NCBI GenBank assembly: GCA_002104905.1
Contig: MCFE01000918.1
Location: 1-26,355, forward strand
Direction: 5' to 3'
DNA length: 26,355 nt
Source: Basidiobolus meristosporus CBS 931.73
Lineage: Eukaryota > Basidiobolomycota > Basidiobolomycetes > Basidiobolales > Basidiobolaceae
Shown: piece after piece, positions 1 to 9,114 of the stretch
Layout of the letters: every line of letters begins with the position of its first letter
How positions within the stretch are numbered: the stretch's first letter is position 1
Notes under the pieces: model-generated
What the model saw: only the letters and a program-made list of their open reading frames with translations
Databases searched by the model: none
What the model was told of the DNA's origin: nothing
Position numbers and translations under genes: made by a program

Positions 1-360
1 CCAAACACTCTATCTCCTCCTACATTTGTGTGCATTGATTGGCTATTGCCTCTTTTTCACACCCTTACTACCTGACTCCATCATTTCTCTGATTTTTCAT
101 GCATACAAATTTATTTATTTCTGTTAATACTTCAGTTGTACCTCAATTGCCAATTGTATTGACCTATGCAAGTCCTATACCCTACACTGATATTAAGCCA
201 ACCCCACACTCAACAAGTAACTCCATTAAAATCCACCACTCAATAAGTATATCTGCTGCACTACTGTGTTTTCACAACTTTGGCAGGAACCCTACAGCTT
301 TATGCCATTGTTCATTCACTGGTTCCCATATGTCCAGGTCTTCAGCCAGCACTGCAAGGT

Positions 361-2240
361 CTAGCTCCTCATCTGCCAGTCTTTGAAATAAGTCCTTGCA
401 ATATTCAAGTGCATTTTCTGAGTTCTTGATATTGCTACTTTGTCTGTCAGTGGGATCTCCACTCTGTCAACAATGGAGGATGTGGAGGCTGTGGTAGATA
501 AATTGCCTTTCTCCACAAAGTCATCTACCTCACTGGAGTGTAGCTTAACTGGCTGCACTTCCAACTCTTGTGAAAACAGCTGTTTTCTTGTTTATAATTC
601 TTCTTGGCTATAATAGAGTTCAGTCTGTTCCAGGCTTACAGTGTCAATTGGTAAGAACTGCAGCTTTTTTCTTATGCTTCCCTGTCCCTGGCTTGGGTAG
701 ACTTTTTTCCCCGTTACCTTTTCTTTTATCACTGCCAGGTCTTTCACTGCTACTTTGTCTGAGTGCCTCTTGTATTTGTTGTAAGAGTCTTGGAGATATT
801 GGAAGTGATTGGGAGAACAAGTAGATTTTGTGGTTTTCACATAATGATTTATTGAATGTAAAAGTAGTATTTATACTTTTACCTGGTCTTGGCATTACAA
901 ACACGTAGAATAGGTTAAGGAAGGTCCCAAGAACATGTGTGCAAAGTTTGGGGCTGTTTGGACAACTTTAAGAATTTTTGTGCTCTGGGTACCTGATATT
1001 TTGGTGAAAATATTGTAAGTAAATCCCAACAAGGAATTTGGTCAGTATTCTCTAGGATATGAAGGTAATGATCTAAGTGACTAAGTTAGGTGAATATTTA
1101 AGTGGAATTACAAATTTTTACAACAGTATTGAATTACATTTTCTCCTTGATAAATGCTGCTCTGATGCATCTGTTTTGGCCTGCTTGCCTCTTGCTGGCA
1201 CTCTGCAGGCAACCTGATGCTTCTTTCCTGCTTGTTTTGAGCTCTCAGCCCATGCTGTGATGGGCTCTTGAGGAAACTGCTGGTTTTTAGCCATTGCACC
1301 CTTGTTCTTCTGCCTTTGATAGTTTCTACTATTCTTGAGATACTTTCTTAGCAAACCAATGCTGGCCCAAAAACTGTTTGCTTGTTTGAATCCAGGATAA
1401 TGCTCATGGAGCAAGTCAAGCACATTCTGCTTGGCCTTGAGTTCCTGATGGTCCCATGGTATGCCAGCCTTAAGGTGTTGGCATGCTAGACTACTAATGG
1501 CCTCTTGTATATTAGCCCACTCTTCATCATTGCACTCAATGGCTTCACAGATCTTCAATGTCTTTTGATTTTTAGGCTTTGATATAAACACTCCATTTTC
1601 TCTCTCCCATGCTGTGATAGGTTTTTCTGTGGGCCTTATCTTTGGGCACTGTTGTTGTGCTTCAAACACTGTACAGTGTTCCTCTGCTGTTATGTTAGGA
1701 AATGGCTCAATTCTTGGCTGTGACATTGAGCTACTTGAGTTCCTTTGTTGCAGCAGAGATACTGCATTCTCTACCTGATATATTGATTGCTCTACACCTT
1801 TGATTCACTCATCCTGTTTCTGGATTATTTCCTGACTTCTCTGGGCCATTACATCTATCCTATCAGCCACTGCACCTAATTGCCGCATTAATGCTTTGGT
1901 ATGAGCTGACAACATACTTGCTAATACAGGTGGTGATGATGTTATGACAGCCAGTTGCTGGTCTGCAACTGAAGGTACTACTTTTGCTACATTTGCATCT
2001 GCTTCAGCAATATGGCCAGCTTGCAGCTCTGTAGAGACTCCAATTTGTCTACTTGACTGAGAGCCTGAGGAGTCTGCATTGTTCCCTTCAGTGGGCACAC
2101 TATCCACAGGAACCTTTTTAGTTGTAGCCCACTTGTTGCACTGAATGCTAAAGCAAGCTGTTGTCCAACTGTTCTTCTGCTGCTGTCAGCAGTGGTGTTT
2201 AGTTGGGAATCAGACAACCTTGCTTTTTTTTTGGTAGCAT
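361..2240 (-). pseudogene. Accessory protein of Tnp2 element, copy A, broken
   Basis: I do not recognise this protein. It starts at an ATG (2238-2240) with a lysine-rich beginning, followed by a Ser/Thr/Gln-rich stretch, a likely helical region (about 1805-1990), and a block around 1440-1560 with a DEEWANIQEA motif. The equivalent in copy B (17187-18990) is alignable over its whole length, so it was a real gene of about 500 codons. Lesions seen: an A9 run near the start shifts the frame, a second shift lies near 2130, an in-frame TGA lies near 1803-1805, a solo LTR interrupts it at 777-1125, and a TAA lies at 592-594; reading continues in the same frame to 361. It lies divergent to the transposase, so a role as a second transposition protein (as TNPA is to TNPD in plant En/Spm) is possible but inferred. 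Confidence 0.6.
777..1125 (-). mobile_element. LTR-2 solo LTR (Ty1/copia), complete with target duplication
   Basis: The 349-bp insert has 8-bp inverted ends (TGTTGTAA / TTACAACA) and is flanked by the perfect 5-bp direct repeat GTATT (772-776 and 1126-1130). The paralogous site in copy B near 17670-17680 reads straight through without it. It is homologous in reverse complement to 9531-9877, where the same LTR precedes a copia gag, so its sense is minus. It interrupts the accessory gene of copy A. Confidence 0.9.
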
Positions 2241-2321
2241 ATATATGGAAGTGAGTCAAGCAGTATTGACAAAAAAGTGATATAATAGCATTATGCTGTT
2301 GAGTGTCAAACTGTTTGCACC
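2241..2321. promoter_or_regulatory. Divergent spacer between accessory and transposase genes, copy A
   Basis: Only 81 bp separate the ATG of the minus-strand accessory gene (2238-2240) from the ATG of the plus-strand transposase (2322). The spacer begins with a GCATATATATGG stretch that could serve as a TATA element and is conserved in copy B at 18988-19000. A bidirectional promoter is inferred from the arrangement. Copy B has about 140 bp more here. Confidence 0.45.
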
Positions 2322-2492
2322 ATGGACAAGAATACTTTGATTTAACACCATAAGAGAAGAGAAAAAAGACCATGTGCCTATTGTAGCAAGCCTCTCAGCC
2401 ATGGAGCACACCAACTGCATAGGAAGTATTACAAGGATCACAGTCAGTGTTTTGACAAACAAGTCATATTTGACCATTCACTAGTCACTACT
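2322..2492 (+). pseudogene. tnp2-type transposase, N-terminal zinc-finger-like exon, copy A
   Basis: From the ATG at 2322 the frame has an early TAA (about 2338-2340), then reads a Cys/His block: CAYC, then SHGAHQLH, then H..CF, at about 2380-2450. This resembles a small zinc-binding module. Copy B (from 19213) has the homologous stretch but with the cysteines changed. The frame is cut at about 2492 by the nested block and resumes near 6700. Confidence 0.55.
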
Positions 2493-2494
2493 TT

Positions 2495-2610
2495 GTGAGT
2501 ACTAAATGTAGAACCCACTCTTTGCCCCAGAGTTCTACCCAGAGTCCTACTCAAAGCTCCCCCTGTATCCTCCCTATGATTCCCCCACACATCCTCCCTC
2601 CTATTCCTGC
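2495..2610 (+). repeat. Direct repeat, linker copy 1 (with 6351-6465)
   Basis: This roughly 115-bp stretch, starting AGTACTAAATGTAG, is repeated in the same orientation at 6349-6465 with scattered differences. It encodes a Ser/Pro/Gln-rich segment with an IPPHILPPIPA motif that is in frame with the RT remnant that follows. The other copy ends before any RT. Confidence 0.8.
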
Positions 2611-3752
2611 TTCACTCCTAAAAGCCATTCAAGATACACCCACACCAAGCAATATCAATGCAGTTTTGGGATTCCTAGGATTAGCTGGCTACTATTGCCG
2701 CTTTGTCAAAAACTTTGCAACAATAGCAGCCCCCCTGTACAAATTGACGCAAAAAGGCCAGTGTTTTGTGTGGTTGGAGCCTCAAAAGAGAGTGTTTGAT
2801 CAGCTGAAACATTCCCTGACATCTCCAGCAGTGTTACGTTTTCCCAATTGGGATGTGAGATTCTTTATTAACAGTGATGGAAGTCTCACCAGTATGGGTG
2901 CTGTACTGGGACAAAACCACCAACCTGGCAAATTCCACCCAATTGGTAATGTGAGTCATTTGCTAAACAAACACAAATGTCACAACCCCATTACCAAGAC
3001 AGAATGTCTGGTGGTTGTTTATTCAATTAAACAATTCCATACATACACACATGGTTGCCAATTCATGATAGTAATGAACCACAGCACACTGATCTGGCTG
3101 ATAAAAACTAGAGACTTTACCAGTTGACTACCATGTTGGGCCCTCTGGCTACAAGAATACAACTTCAAAATAATTCATTGCACTGGCAAGAAACAGCAGG
3201 ACACAGACTTCCTCAGTTGCTATCCTGTTTGCCAAGTATGTGTCAGCAATGACTACAAGGATGTAATCTGCTTTAACAGAAGGGGTAAGTACACCAAACA
3301 TGTTATTAAAAACAAGCAGAGGAGAGACTTTTGAAGGAAATGGCTTCAGTACAAAATACAAGAAAATTGATTATGGTTCCTCCTAGGACAGTTCAGAGTC
3401 AAGGAACCCCCAGTAACTGCCTGCAAATAAATCATACAAGAAAGACATATGTCATTAGGACATGCTACCCCCTAACAACATATATGATGTTAAGAAAGAC
3501 GTTTTATTGGAAAAAAAGATGACCAACATCACCAATATGTTACAAAGATGCTTCACTTGCAAGAGATTTAACTGGAGTCAGAAGATAGGGACAACCACAC
3601 CAACACCAGCTGACATACCCTTCCACTGGGTAGGGATTGACTTTGTTGGCCCCCATACAAAAACAAAGAAAGGAGGACAATACATAATAATTGCTACCAA
3701 TTATTTCTCAAAGTGGGTAGAAGCCCAAGCCATCCAAAAAAAAGATCAGAGA
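2609..3752 (+). pseudogene. Ty3/gypsy pol remnant: RT C-terminus, RNase H, start of integrase
   Basis: The frame begins in the RT thumb/connection (FLGLAGYY.RFVKNF), so the catalytic RT palm with its DD motif is absent. RNase H follows: NSDGS stands for the TDAS motif, TECLVVV is kept, but the usual TDH is MNH, replacing a catalytic Asp by Asn. The frame stops at 3125-3127 and decays through 3330. From about 3460 an integrase zinc-binding region is visible (CFTCKRF as its CC pair), then the core start WVGIDFVGP and NYFSKWVEA (usually DYF.KW). The core is cut before its second catalytic Asp by LTR-3 at 3753. At least one frameshift occurs near 3440-3530. Confidence 0.88.
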
Positions 3753-4314
3753 TGTTGTGTTGTATTATAATTAGTTTGGGGCTTGTTCTACAATGTAGAG
3801 GCTGATCAACAATATACAACAACTTCCAGTATGCTAATACTGAAATAATTTATTGCAAGTTTGATATAGTAATAGAAGATATAACTTTCACTAATTTCCT
3901 CAATCTTAGGCTCAAAATATACTGTAGGCAGTGTTTATCACTTCTACAGCAGTGTTCTGACCTTCTGTCAACTAATGGGCTTATTTACTTCTATAGTAAC
4001 TTTTCCTTATTTGGAAGTCACTTTTGTCTCTGAGAAAATATTTCCTAATATGGAAATTCTGAACTCCCTGTTAACCTAAAGGGGTGTGTTGTAGAAGTCT
4101 CTAAAGGGGTCTTTAGACCTAAAGGGGTGTCTAAAGGGGTGTCTTTAGAGTAAAGGGGCTTCTTAGAGGGGACTTCTCTGACAGAAAAGTGGTAGTTTCT
4201 TGTAGAACTTAGATTGGATTCTTGTCAGCTTTGCAGTCTCTTTACTGATGTAGTACCAATCAAAGTCAGAATACTCAACAGTGCAAGTGATGCAGGGGAA
4301 GTCTTATAACCTTG
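3753..4314 (-). mobile_element. LTR-3, partial, inverted relative to the copy at 20212-21422
   Basis: This is the reverse complement of about the last 670 bp of the element at 20212-21422, starting at its terminus (TGTTGTGTTGTATTA) and ending abruptly after CTTATAACCTT. It cuts the integrase core of the gypsy pol. I see no convincing target duplication, so it is either truncated or part of a rearrangement. Minus means inverted relative to the complete copy; the transcription sense of this LTR is not settled. Confidence 0.8.
4077..4158 (-). repeat. TAAAGGGG short repeat, five exact copies
   Basis: Exact TAAAGGGG units start at 4077, 4102, 4120, 4132 and 4151, with a degenerate unit just after. 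The same array in reverse complement in the other LTR-3 copy has ten exact units, so the array varies in copy number between copies of the same LTR. Confidence 0.9.
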
Positions 4315-4766
4315 ATTGTATACCACCTGAGAGGAGGTTCCATGATCATCAAGCAGAAGGATGCCGCACTGATTCCCATATCCATACTGGACACAGTCAG
4401 ACAGAAGATGCAAGGAATCAACTGTCATGCCCTCACAAGGCCTCAAGAGCCCCCCTGTTTTGTTGCATACTTGTCATTAATAGGTACCATGATTGTTGAG
4501 GTATATGCAGACCTGGTACAAGCTGCAAGAGCACCAGAAGTAGAGCTCCCAATCAAAGAACTCCTCCAAGAAATTTGCAAACATCTCAAACTGCATTTTC
4601 AAGAAGGTACCATCCTAGAGAAGATACGCAAACGGATTAAATACACCAGCCAGTTGACCCATGCAATCCATCAAGTTGCTGTGCTATAAGTATTACAGTG
4701 GTTTACCATAGGACTACTCAGGAACCAGTACAAAGTCCAACTCCAAGAAGCCAAAGAAACTGCCGC

Positions 4767-5838
4767 TGTGGTGGTGTATAGGTCCAAGGGAGAGATATGT
4801 CCAACACTTCTCAAGTGTTTTGTGTGTGGGGTGTTCACTGGGTGCAATAACCTCTGGCAAAAGCTTGCTAGGAATACTTGGGTTCTGTCTCTAATCTAAT
4901 GTGAAGGGGAATAAAGCCACAAGCTTGTCAAGGGAAAACTATTGAGCTACAATCCCCAACCTAGTTGGTGTCTTAACAAAAGTATGTGCTGGGTTCAGCA
5001 TCCTTTGAGATGACAATGTACTAAAGCTTCCAGAGTCAAAACAACTGTAAACTCCTCCAGCAGGGACTTGATAAGAATGCAGCTGTGGTCAATAGTTGCA
5101 AAGACAGAAAAGTATCTTTGCCTGTACAAGAAAAAACTTGGGAAAGAATCAAAGATAATAAAAGATACCTACTCTGAGTATTCCTCACAAGTAGTGCCTC
5201 CAAGGTCAGTTTGGCTGTCAGCACGGTTTCCTGGGAGTGTCCTGTGGTCTGGGGTTGGAAGTTCAGGTAGCAGCAGGTAGCAGTGATCACACCAATCAAC
5301 AAATTGGAATATTGATAAAAGGGATGATGATTTATTGTTGAGGGATGGCCTCCCTTATATACTTTTCTTACTAGCTAAGTGATTACTAATCATGGTGTTC
5401 TAGAAGGTTCTGGATATCAGTACAAATCTTAATGACATCAGAATGACCTAAGAATGTTCTAGGTAGGTGCCAGAAGGTTCTAAGAGGCACAGCACATCCA
5501 ACCAATCAGGAATCAGTATTCTGAAGCCTGTGTAACATAGGGATACCATATATGGTATGGAAATGGTTGGGATGATGACACAGGTTGATCATGTGTCACG
5601 GGTACTGGCGCGGGTACTTGCCTAATATAGAAGCACTTATAGCTAGTAATCTTACATAAAGTGAGGGGTAACTTATGCAATAAGGTAAGCAGGTGTGATA
5701 GTCAACCAGCTTATGGGATAGTACTGATCAGGTAAGACAAATGGGATGAAACTAAAAAAAGTGTAGTAGAGATATAGGGAAGTAGAAAATATGGGAACGA
5801 GCACATCTGTCGGTGGGTGTCACTGTCACCCCACTACA
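4767..5838 (-). mobile_element. LTR-1 solo LTR, full length (1072 bp)
   Basis: It is nearly identical to 15296-16366 over its whole length, with TG...CA ends (TGTGGTGGTGTA ... CCCCACTACA). Read on the minus strand it has a TATATAAGG box followed about 20 bp later by AATAAA, as in a transcribed LTR, so its sense is minus. Flanking tetranucleotides are CCGC and CCAT, an imperfect duplication. It sits inside the unrecognised frame at 4312-6248. Small open frames inside it are not supported as genes. Confidence 0.85.
5331..5362 (-). promoter_or_regulatory. TATA box and polyadenylation signal of LTR-1
   Basis: On the minus strand the order is GTATATAAG (about 5354-5362) then AATAAA (5331-5336). 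The same pair is present in the second full copy near 15885-15895. A TATA box followed closely by a poly(A) signal is typical of the U3/R boundary of LTRs. Several LTR-1 fragments in this window end at or just before this point. Confidence 0.5.
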
Positions 5839-6350
5839 CCATAGACTCTGTAGAAACCTTGAGGCAAGTGCAAAAGTGCCTTGATTGTGCCACAGTCTCT
5901 ATGGAAGTACTACAATACGTCTTGGAAGAAGCAAAAGCTTGTTATTGACAACAGATGACTGCCAACCAAGTGTATGCCCTCTTTGAAAGTGCTCCTGCCA
6001 TCATGTTGAACATGACAAGGGCAAGTCCCAACAATGTTTGCAAGATAAAGAAGCAAGACTCTATTGCATTATTGCATCTCTTCTTGTTCTCCAACCCCCC
6101 CAAGGAGCTTACCCAAAACCCCATGGTTTGCCAATTGTTTGGCTCTGTGGAAAATATCCCTCAAGCATTGCAAGCTGCTCCCTACTCTGTCACTGAATGG
6201 TATCAGGTGCTTGCCCATGGTCCCCTCACAAGTGACAACCAGCAATGATACTGTGGTGACTCCCCATGCTCTGTCAACAAAATTGACCCTGGAGAAGCAA
6301 GTTAGTCAAAGAACTTCAAGGACAAAGCTCCCTCTTAACCCCTAGGATAT

Positions 6351-6465
6351 GAGAGTACTAAATGTAGTACCCACTCTTTGCCCAAGAGTTCTCTCCAGAG
6401 TCCTACCAAAAGTCTCCCAGTATCCTCCCATGATTCCCCCACACATCCTCCCTCCTATTCCTGCC
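6351..6465 (+). repeat. Direct repeat, linker copy 2 (with 2495-2610)
   Basis: Same proline-rich linker as 2495-2610, beginning AGTACTAAATGTAG. Here it follows the unrecognised frame and is not followed by RT sequence. A TAG near 6473 closes the matching frame. Confidence 0.8.
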
Positions 6466-6699
6466 CTTATCTAGTTAGAACACTTACCATAACAGAAAGG
6501 TGTCCACACCCCTATTTTATAACACATTGTATATTGTCTAAGCCCCTCCAAGTGATATATGTATATCCAATTGAACCAAATGAGAAAACAACAAGAGATT
6601 TGGATGGAAAAAGCACAAGTCTTTATTACCTTGCCACCTTCTATTGGAAGCAATTCTGAGCCAAGTGGCACTGACGTGGCCTACAAGCTCTCCCACTCA

Positions 6700-7054
6700 C
6701 CAAGTACAGTCAGTAATAACCCACATACTGTACCAACCATACCTTACTGGCCACTTCATACTTCTATAATAGCATCTGGCTGTACTTACCACCTTGTGCA
6801 GACAGAGTTGGGAGAGTTTGTGACACCTTCAGGCTCACCCCAGCCTTCTGAATATGGCATGCAGAGTGACAGCTCTGAAGAAGCAGGCTCAATGATGGAT
6901 TGTGAGCCTATCTTCCCTAACAACAGCACCCTGCATGAGCCCAACAAGATCCCATTATGCAATGAGACAACACCTGTGGAAAAAATGCCAAGGATACTCT
7001 ATGGAATCAAGTGAGCCCAGTAATCCATTTACTGGTGAATGATGGGATGTTGTG
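6700..7054 (+). pseudogene. tnp2-type transposase, N-terminal region resumed, copy A
   Basis: The frame to 7014 aligns with 19413-19700 of copy B: YWPLHTSI, a LVQTELGEFVTP segment, SPQPSE, an acidic DSSEE stretch, then LYGIK before the stop at 7012-7014. Homology continues at DNA level to about 7054 (AGTGAGCCCAGTAATCCAT). It is the continuation of the reading cut at 2492. The acidic, proline-containing character suggests a linker between the zinc-finger-like block and the catalytic region. An alternative is that an intron ends near here in the original gene. Confidence 0.6.
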
Positions 7055-7059
7055 GCTAG

Positions 7060-7419
7060 CAAAGTGCCAATATATATATCCAGATAGTACCAGTGGACCA
7101 AGATAGTGCCATGCATTTTTGTGACATGCTACAAGCCTGTGGGGCTAGATTTAGAGTGCCATGGGTATGATGTACCAGATGCATATCTTCAGTCTCTCTG
7201 TGCTCTTTTATGTCATGCTCAATTTTGATCCCAAAAAAAAGGTTAAAAAATTGATTTTCTCCCGCACGGTAGGTGAAGCACAGGGGCTGCTTTGCATGAA
7301 TATGCAGAACTATATGTCACACTCTGTGGCCAAGTTTAGGTCTGCTATGACTCTCAGGCACACTATGGCACTATTTGGCACTCATGGCTCAATGTGGCAC
7401 TATCCAACGGAACAAGTCT
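7060..7419. mobile_element. MITE-like sequence, left end missing
   Basis: The right end GGAACAAGTCT at 7409-7419 followed by ATT is identical to the right end of the MITE at 8112-8322, and the preceding 70 bp carry several GGCACT units, the complement of AGTGCC. A TCAATTTTGATCCC stretch at 7220-7233 is also shared (inverted) with that MITE. No matching left end is found: the sequence joins transposase N-terminal DNA near 7060. The transposase middle that should lie here (about 3 kb in copy B) is missing. Confidence 0.6.
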
Positions 7420-7990
7420 ATTGGCTAAATACCAAAAAGTTCTTTGTCAATATTCAGGAGGTATTCATGGCAGAAGTGGTGGCAACCAAGCATATATTTG
7501 CAAGATGTATATGTTACCAGCAATACAAGGAATATGGGAACTTTGCAAGCATTACACTAAAAAGCTGTACAGTTGAGATGACTGAAGTATGTCAATTGCA
7601 GCAGGTGTGCCCATTTGCAGAGGTTAGTAAGCCGGAGGCCATAGTATTTTTTGATTGAAACCATATGTGGAATACTCAAGGTAGTAGTGTGTTAGCAAAT
7701 AAAGAGGTGATTCTACAGTGGAATATATGAGTTGAGCAAGGGGAGCTAGAAAAAGGAAATACCAGTTGGTAAGTTGGTATGGTAGCAGTATACAGAACTG
7801 GCTATAGGCCACCATACAGCCATGATAATGCCATCAGAGGCTTACAAAAAGGCTGTCAGAACACTATCAGGTTTTTTGCCATACAAAGCAATTAGATGTA
7901 CTGGCCAGTTAGATCCACTCAGATAGTTGTCAAGTGCACTAAGATCACAACAATGCCATGCTACTCTTGCAAATACCATACAAATACTGT
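7420..7990 (+). pseudogene. tnp2-type transposase C-terminus and 3' tail, copy A
   Basis: From YWLN.KKFF through ATKHIFARC.CYQQYK.YGN to a stop near 7658, this aligns with the C-terminal end read on the minus strand at 12894-13170 (copy C), at 11150-11400 (copy D) and on the plus strand at 22830-23080 (copy B). The noncoding tail to 7990 also aligns with the tails of those copies. I recognise no named domain in this last part. It is cut by LTR-1 at 7991. Confidence 0.6.
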
Positions 7991-8693
7991 TGTGGTAAGG
8001 TAAACATACCTCCCACAGAAAAGTTTATTCACATAGCTATTATGATGTACTTATCCATATTTTATCTTATCAGTATTATCCCATTCTTCTTTTGCCAATA
8101 TTATTAGTATTAGACTTGTTCCATCATTCCAGCTGATCATAGTGCCCAATAGTGCCATACCATGCCAGATGGTGCCTGATCATGCCACAGAGTGCCAGAT
8201 GGTGCCATACAGTGCCAATTTGGGATCAAAATTGACATGCATATGACCCTAAAATATCAAATTAATAACAAAATATACAGCACTCTCTGGCACTATGATC
8301 AATGGCACAGTGGAACAAGTCTATTATCTCCATATGATGTTTACCTTGATTAGTTATTAGCATTAGTTATCCCAGATGTTATTCAGCTTTGTGATCAGTA
8401 TATGTATGTACATAAGGCAGGTACCCACATCAGAACCTGTGACACATGACCTAGGTCTGTGTTACCATCCCTACCACTTCAATACCATATATGGTATTTC
8501 TATGTTGCACAGGTTTTGGACTACTGATCCCTGATTGGTTGAATGTGCTGTGCCATTTAGAACCTTCCAGGACATTCTTGGCATATTTTTAGCTCATAGT
8601 GATGTCCTCAAGTATTCCACTGATACCTAGAATCTTCTAGAACCTTGTCATTAGTAATCACATGGCAATCAGCAAAAGTATTCAAGGGAATGT
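7991..8693 (+). mobile_element. LTR-1 subfamily fragment (U3), carrying a MITE
   Basis: It starts TGTGGTAAGG, aligns with 24653-25110 and, more distantly, with the reverse complement of the full LTR-1 copies, including ACCATATATGGT near 8485-8496, CTGATTGGTTG and TCTAGAACCTTGTCATTAGTAATCAC. Homology ends near 8693, at the place of the TATA box. A 211-bp MITE is inserted at 8112-8322. The start abuts the Tnp2 copy A tail. Confidence 0.75.
8112..8322. mobile_element. MITE with 12-bp inverted ends and GTGCCA-rich arms
   Basis: The ends are AGACTTGTTCCA (8112-8123) and its complement (8311-8322), with a second inverted match TGATCATAGTGCC further in on both sides. ATT flanks it on both sides (8109-8111, 8323-8325). 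The homologous LTR at about 24765-24785 lacks it, giving an empty site. AGTGCC/GTGCCA units recur at least six times in the left half. It has no coding capacity. A 3-bp duplication fits Harbinger-like or CACTA-like elements; the family is not certain. Confidence 0.82.
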
Positions 8694-8716
8694 TATAGTT
8701 TACACAATCTTAGCAA

Positions 8717-8923
8717 AAAACAAGTAGAATATACTGAGGAATGTCACAAGTGCATGTCTGCAAATTTGAGGTCTCTTGCACTGCTGTCAGCACCTGATAT
8801 TCCGGTGGATATGTTCCAAGCTTATTATAGCAGTAGGTTTGGGCTGAAAATAATATGCCCATAAAATTTAATTTTGGCATTTGGTAAATGTAAACTTTAG
8901 GTGACAATTCAATTTTTACAATA
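8717..8923 (-). mobile_element. LTR-2 fragment, diverged
   Basis: It aligns in the same orientation with about 895-1125 of the solo LTR-2: the AAGTGCATGTCTGCAAA region, ACCTGATATT, and a right end CAATTTTTACAATA matching the terminal CAAATTTTTACAACA. The left part is missing. Sense is minus. Confidence 0.6.
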
Positions 8924-9114
8924 CTTCTCAGATTTCTTTTGCACAGACACTTAATGTGCTTTTACTATTATCTTCATGCTGTCTTTTGACAAAATATTTT
9001 CTGTCTACATCAAAATATCATTACAATTAAGTGTATTTGCTAAGCCATCACCAATCCAGAATATGCATTTACTCAATATTCTCTGAGAAAAAAACTAAGA
9101 AATGACTAGCAGAC
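8924..9114. other. Unassigned spacer
   Basis: About 190 AT-rich bases between a diverged LTR-2 and a Tnp2 tail. I see no open frame, repeat or motif to report. Confidence 0.5.

Larger units (their letters stand above)
4312..6248 (+). pseudogene. Unrecognised open frame split by a solo LTR-1
   Basis: Two open stretches (4312-4689 and 5955-6248) belong to one frame. Removing the LTR at 4767-5838 together with one 4-bp flanking repeat joins ETA to IDSVET without a frame change. The joined reading is about 290 codons with in-frame stops at 4687-4689 and near 5948. It is mostly helical in appearance (for example ELLQEICKHL, TLRQVQKCLD), contains PNNVCK and PPKELTQNP stretches, and ends at a TGA at 6246-6248. 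No start is assigned: the beginning abuts LTR-3. It precedes the same proline-rich linker that precedes the gypsy pol at 2609, so it may be a gag-like protein of that element. No catalytic motif is seen. Confidence 0.5.
2493..6700 (+). mobile_element. Nested retroelement block inside Tnp2 copy A
   Basis: Copy B of the transposase reads continuously from about 19380 to 19410, whereas copy A is interrupted here by about 4.2 kb. The block contains, in order, a proline-rich linker plus Ty3/gypsy pol remnant (2495-3752), a partial inverted LTR-3 (3753-4314), an unrecognised frame split by an LTR-1 (4312-6248), and a second copy of the proline-rich linker (6351-6465). The right edge is only roughly placed; no target duplication was found. 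Positions 6471-6700 hold nothing I recognise. Confidence 0.55.
1..7990 (+). mobile_element. Tnp2 DNA transposon, copy A (left end outside window; nested and internally deleted)
   Basis: Positions 1-2490 align colinearly with 16820-19380, and 6700-7054 and 7420-7990 continue the same element (matching 19410-19750 and 22830-23400). Copy A therefore has the same layout as copy B: a minus-strand accessory gene, a short divergent spacer, then a plus-strand transposase. It is broken by a solo LTR at 777-1125, by a nested block at about 2493-6700, and by loss of the transposase middle at about 7060-7419, where a MITE-like end now sits. The right tail stops where an LTR-1 fragment begins at 7991. The first 360 bases are the noncoding left flank of the accessory gene. 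The true left end lies upstream of the window. Confidence 0.7.

Noticed and set aside
570-824. Plus-strand frame with a signal-peptide-like hydrophobic start
   Set aside because: It is antisense to the accessory gene of Tnp2 copy A and runs across the LTR-2 boundary; the equivalent in copy B is not open.
1987-2373. Minus-strand frame with Cys pairs resembling a zinc finger
   Set aside because: It overlaps the divergent spacer and the plus-strand transposase start; the Cys pairs are on the wrong strand and are not kept in copy B.
5068-5280. Small open frame inside LTR-1 as a gene
   Set aside because: It lies in an LTR, is not preserved in frame to the same end in the second full copy (15597-15869 ends differently), and shows no protein motif.
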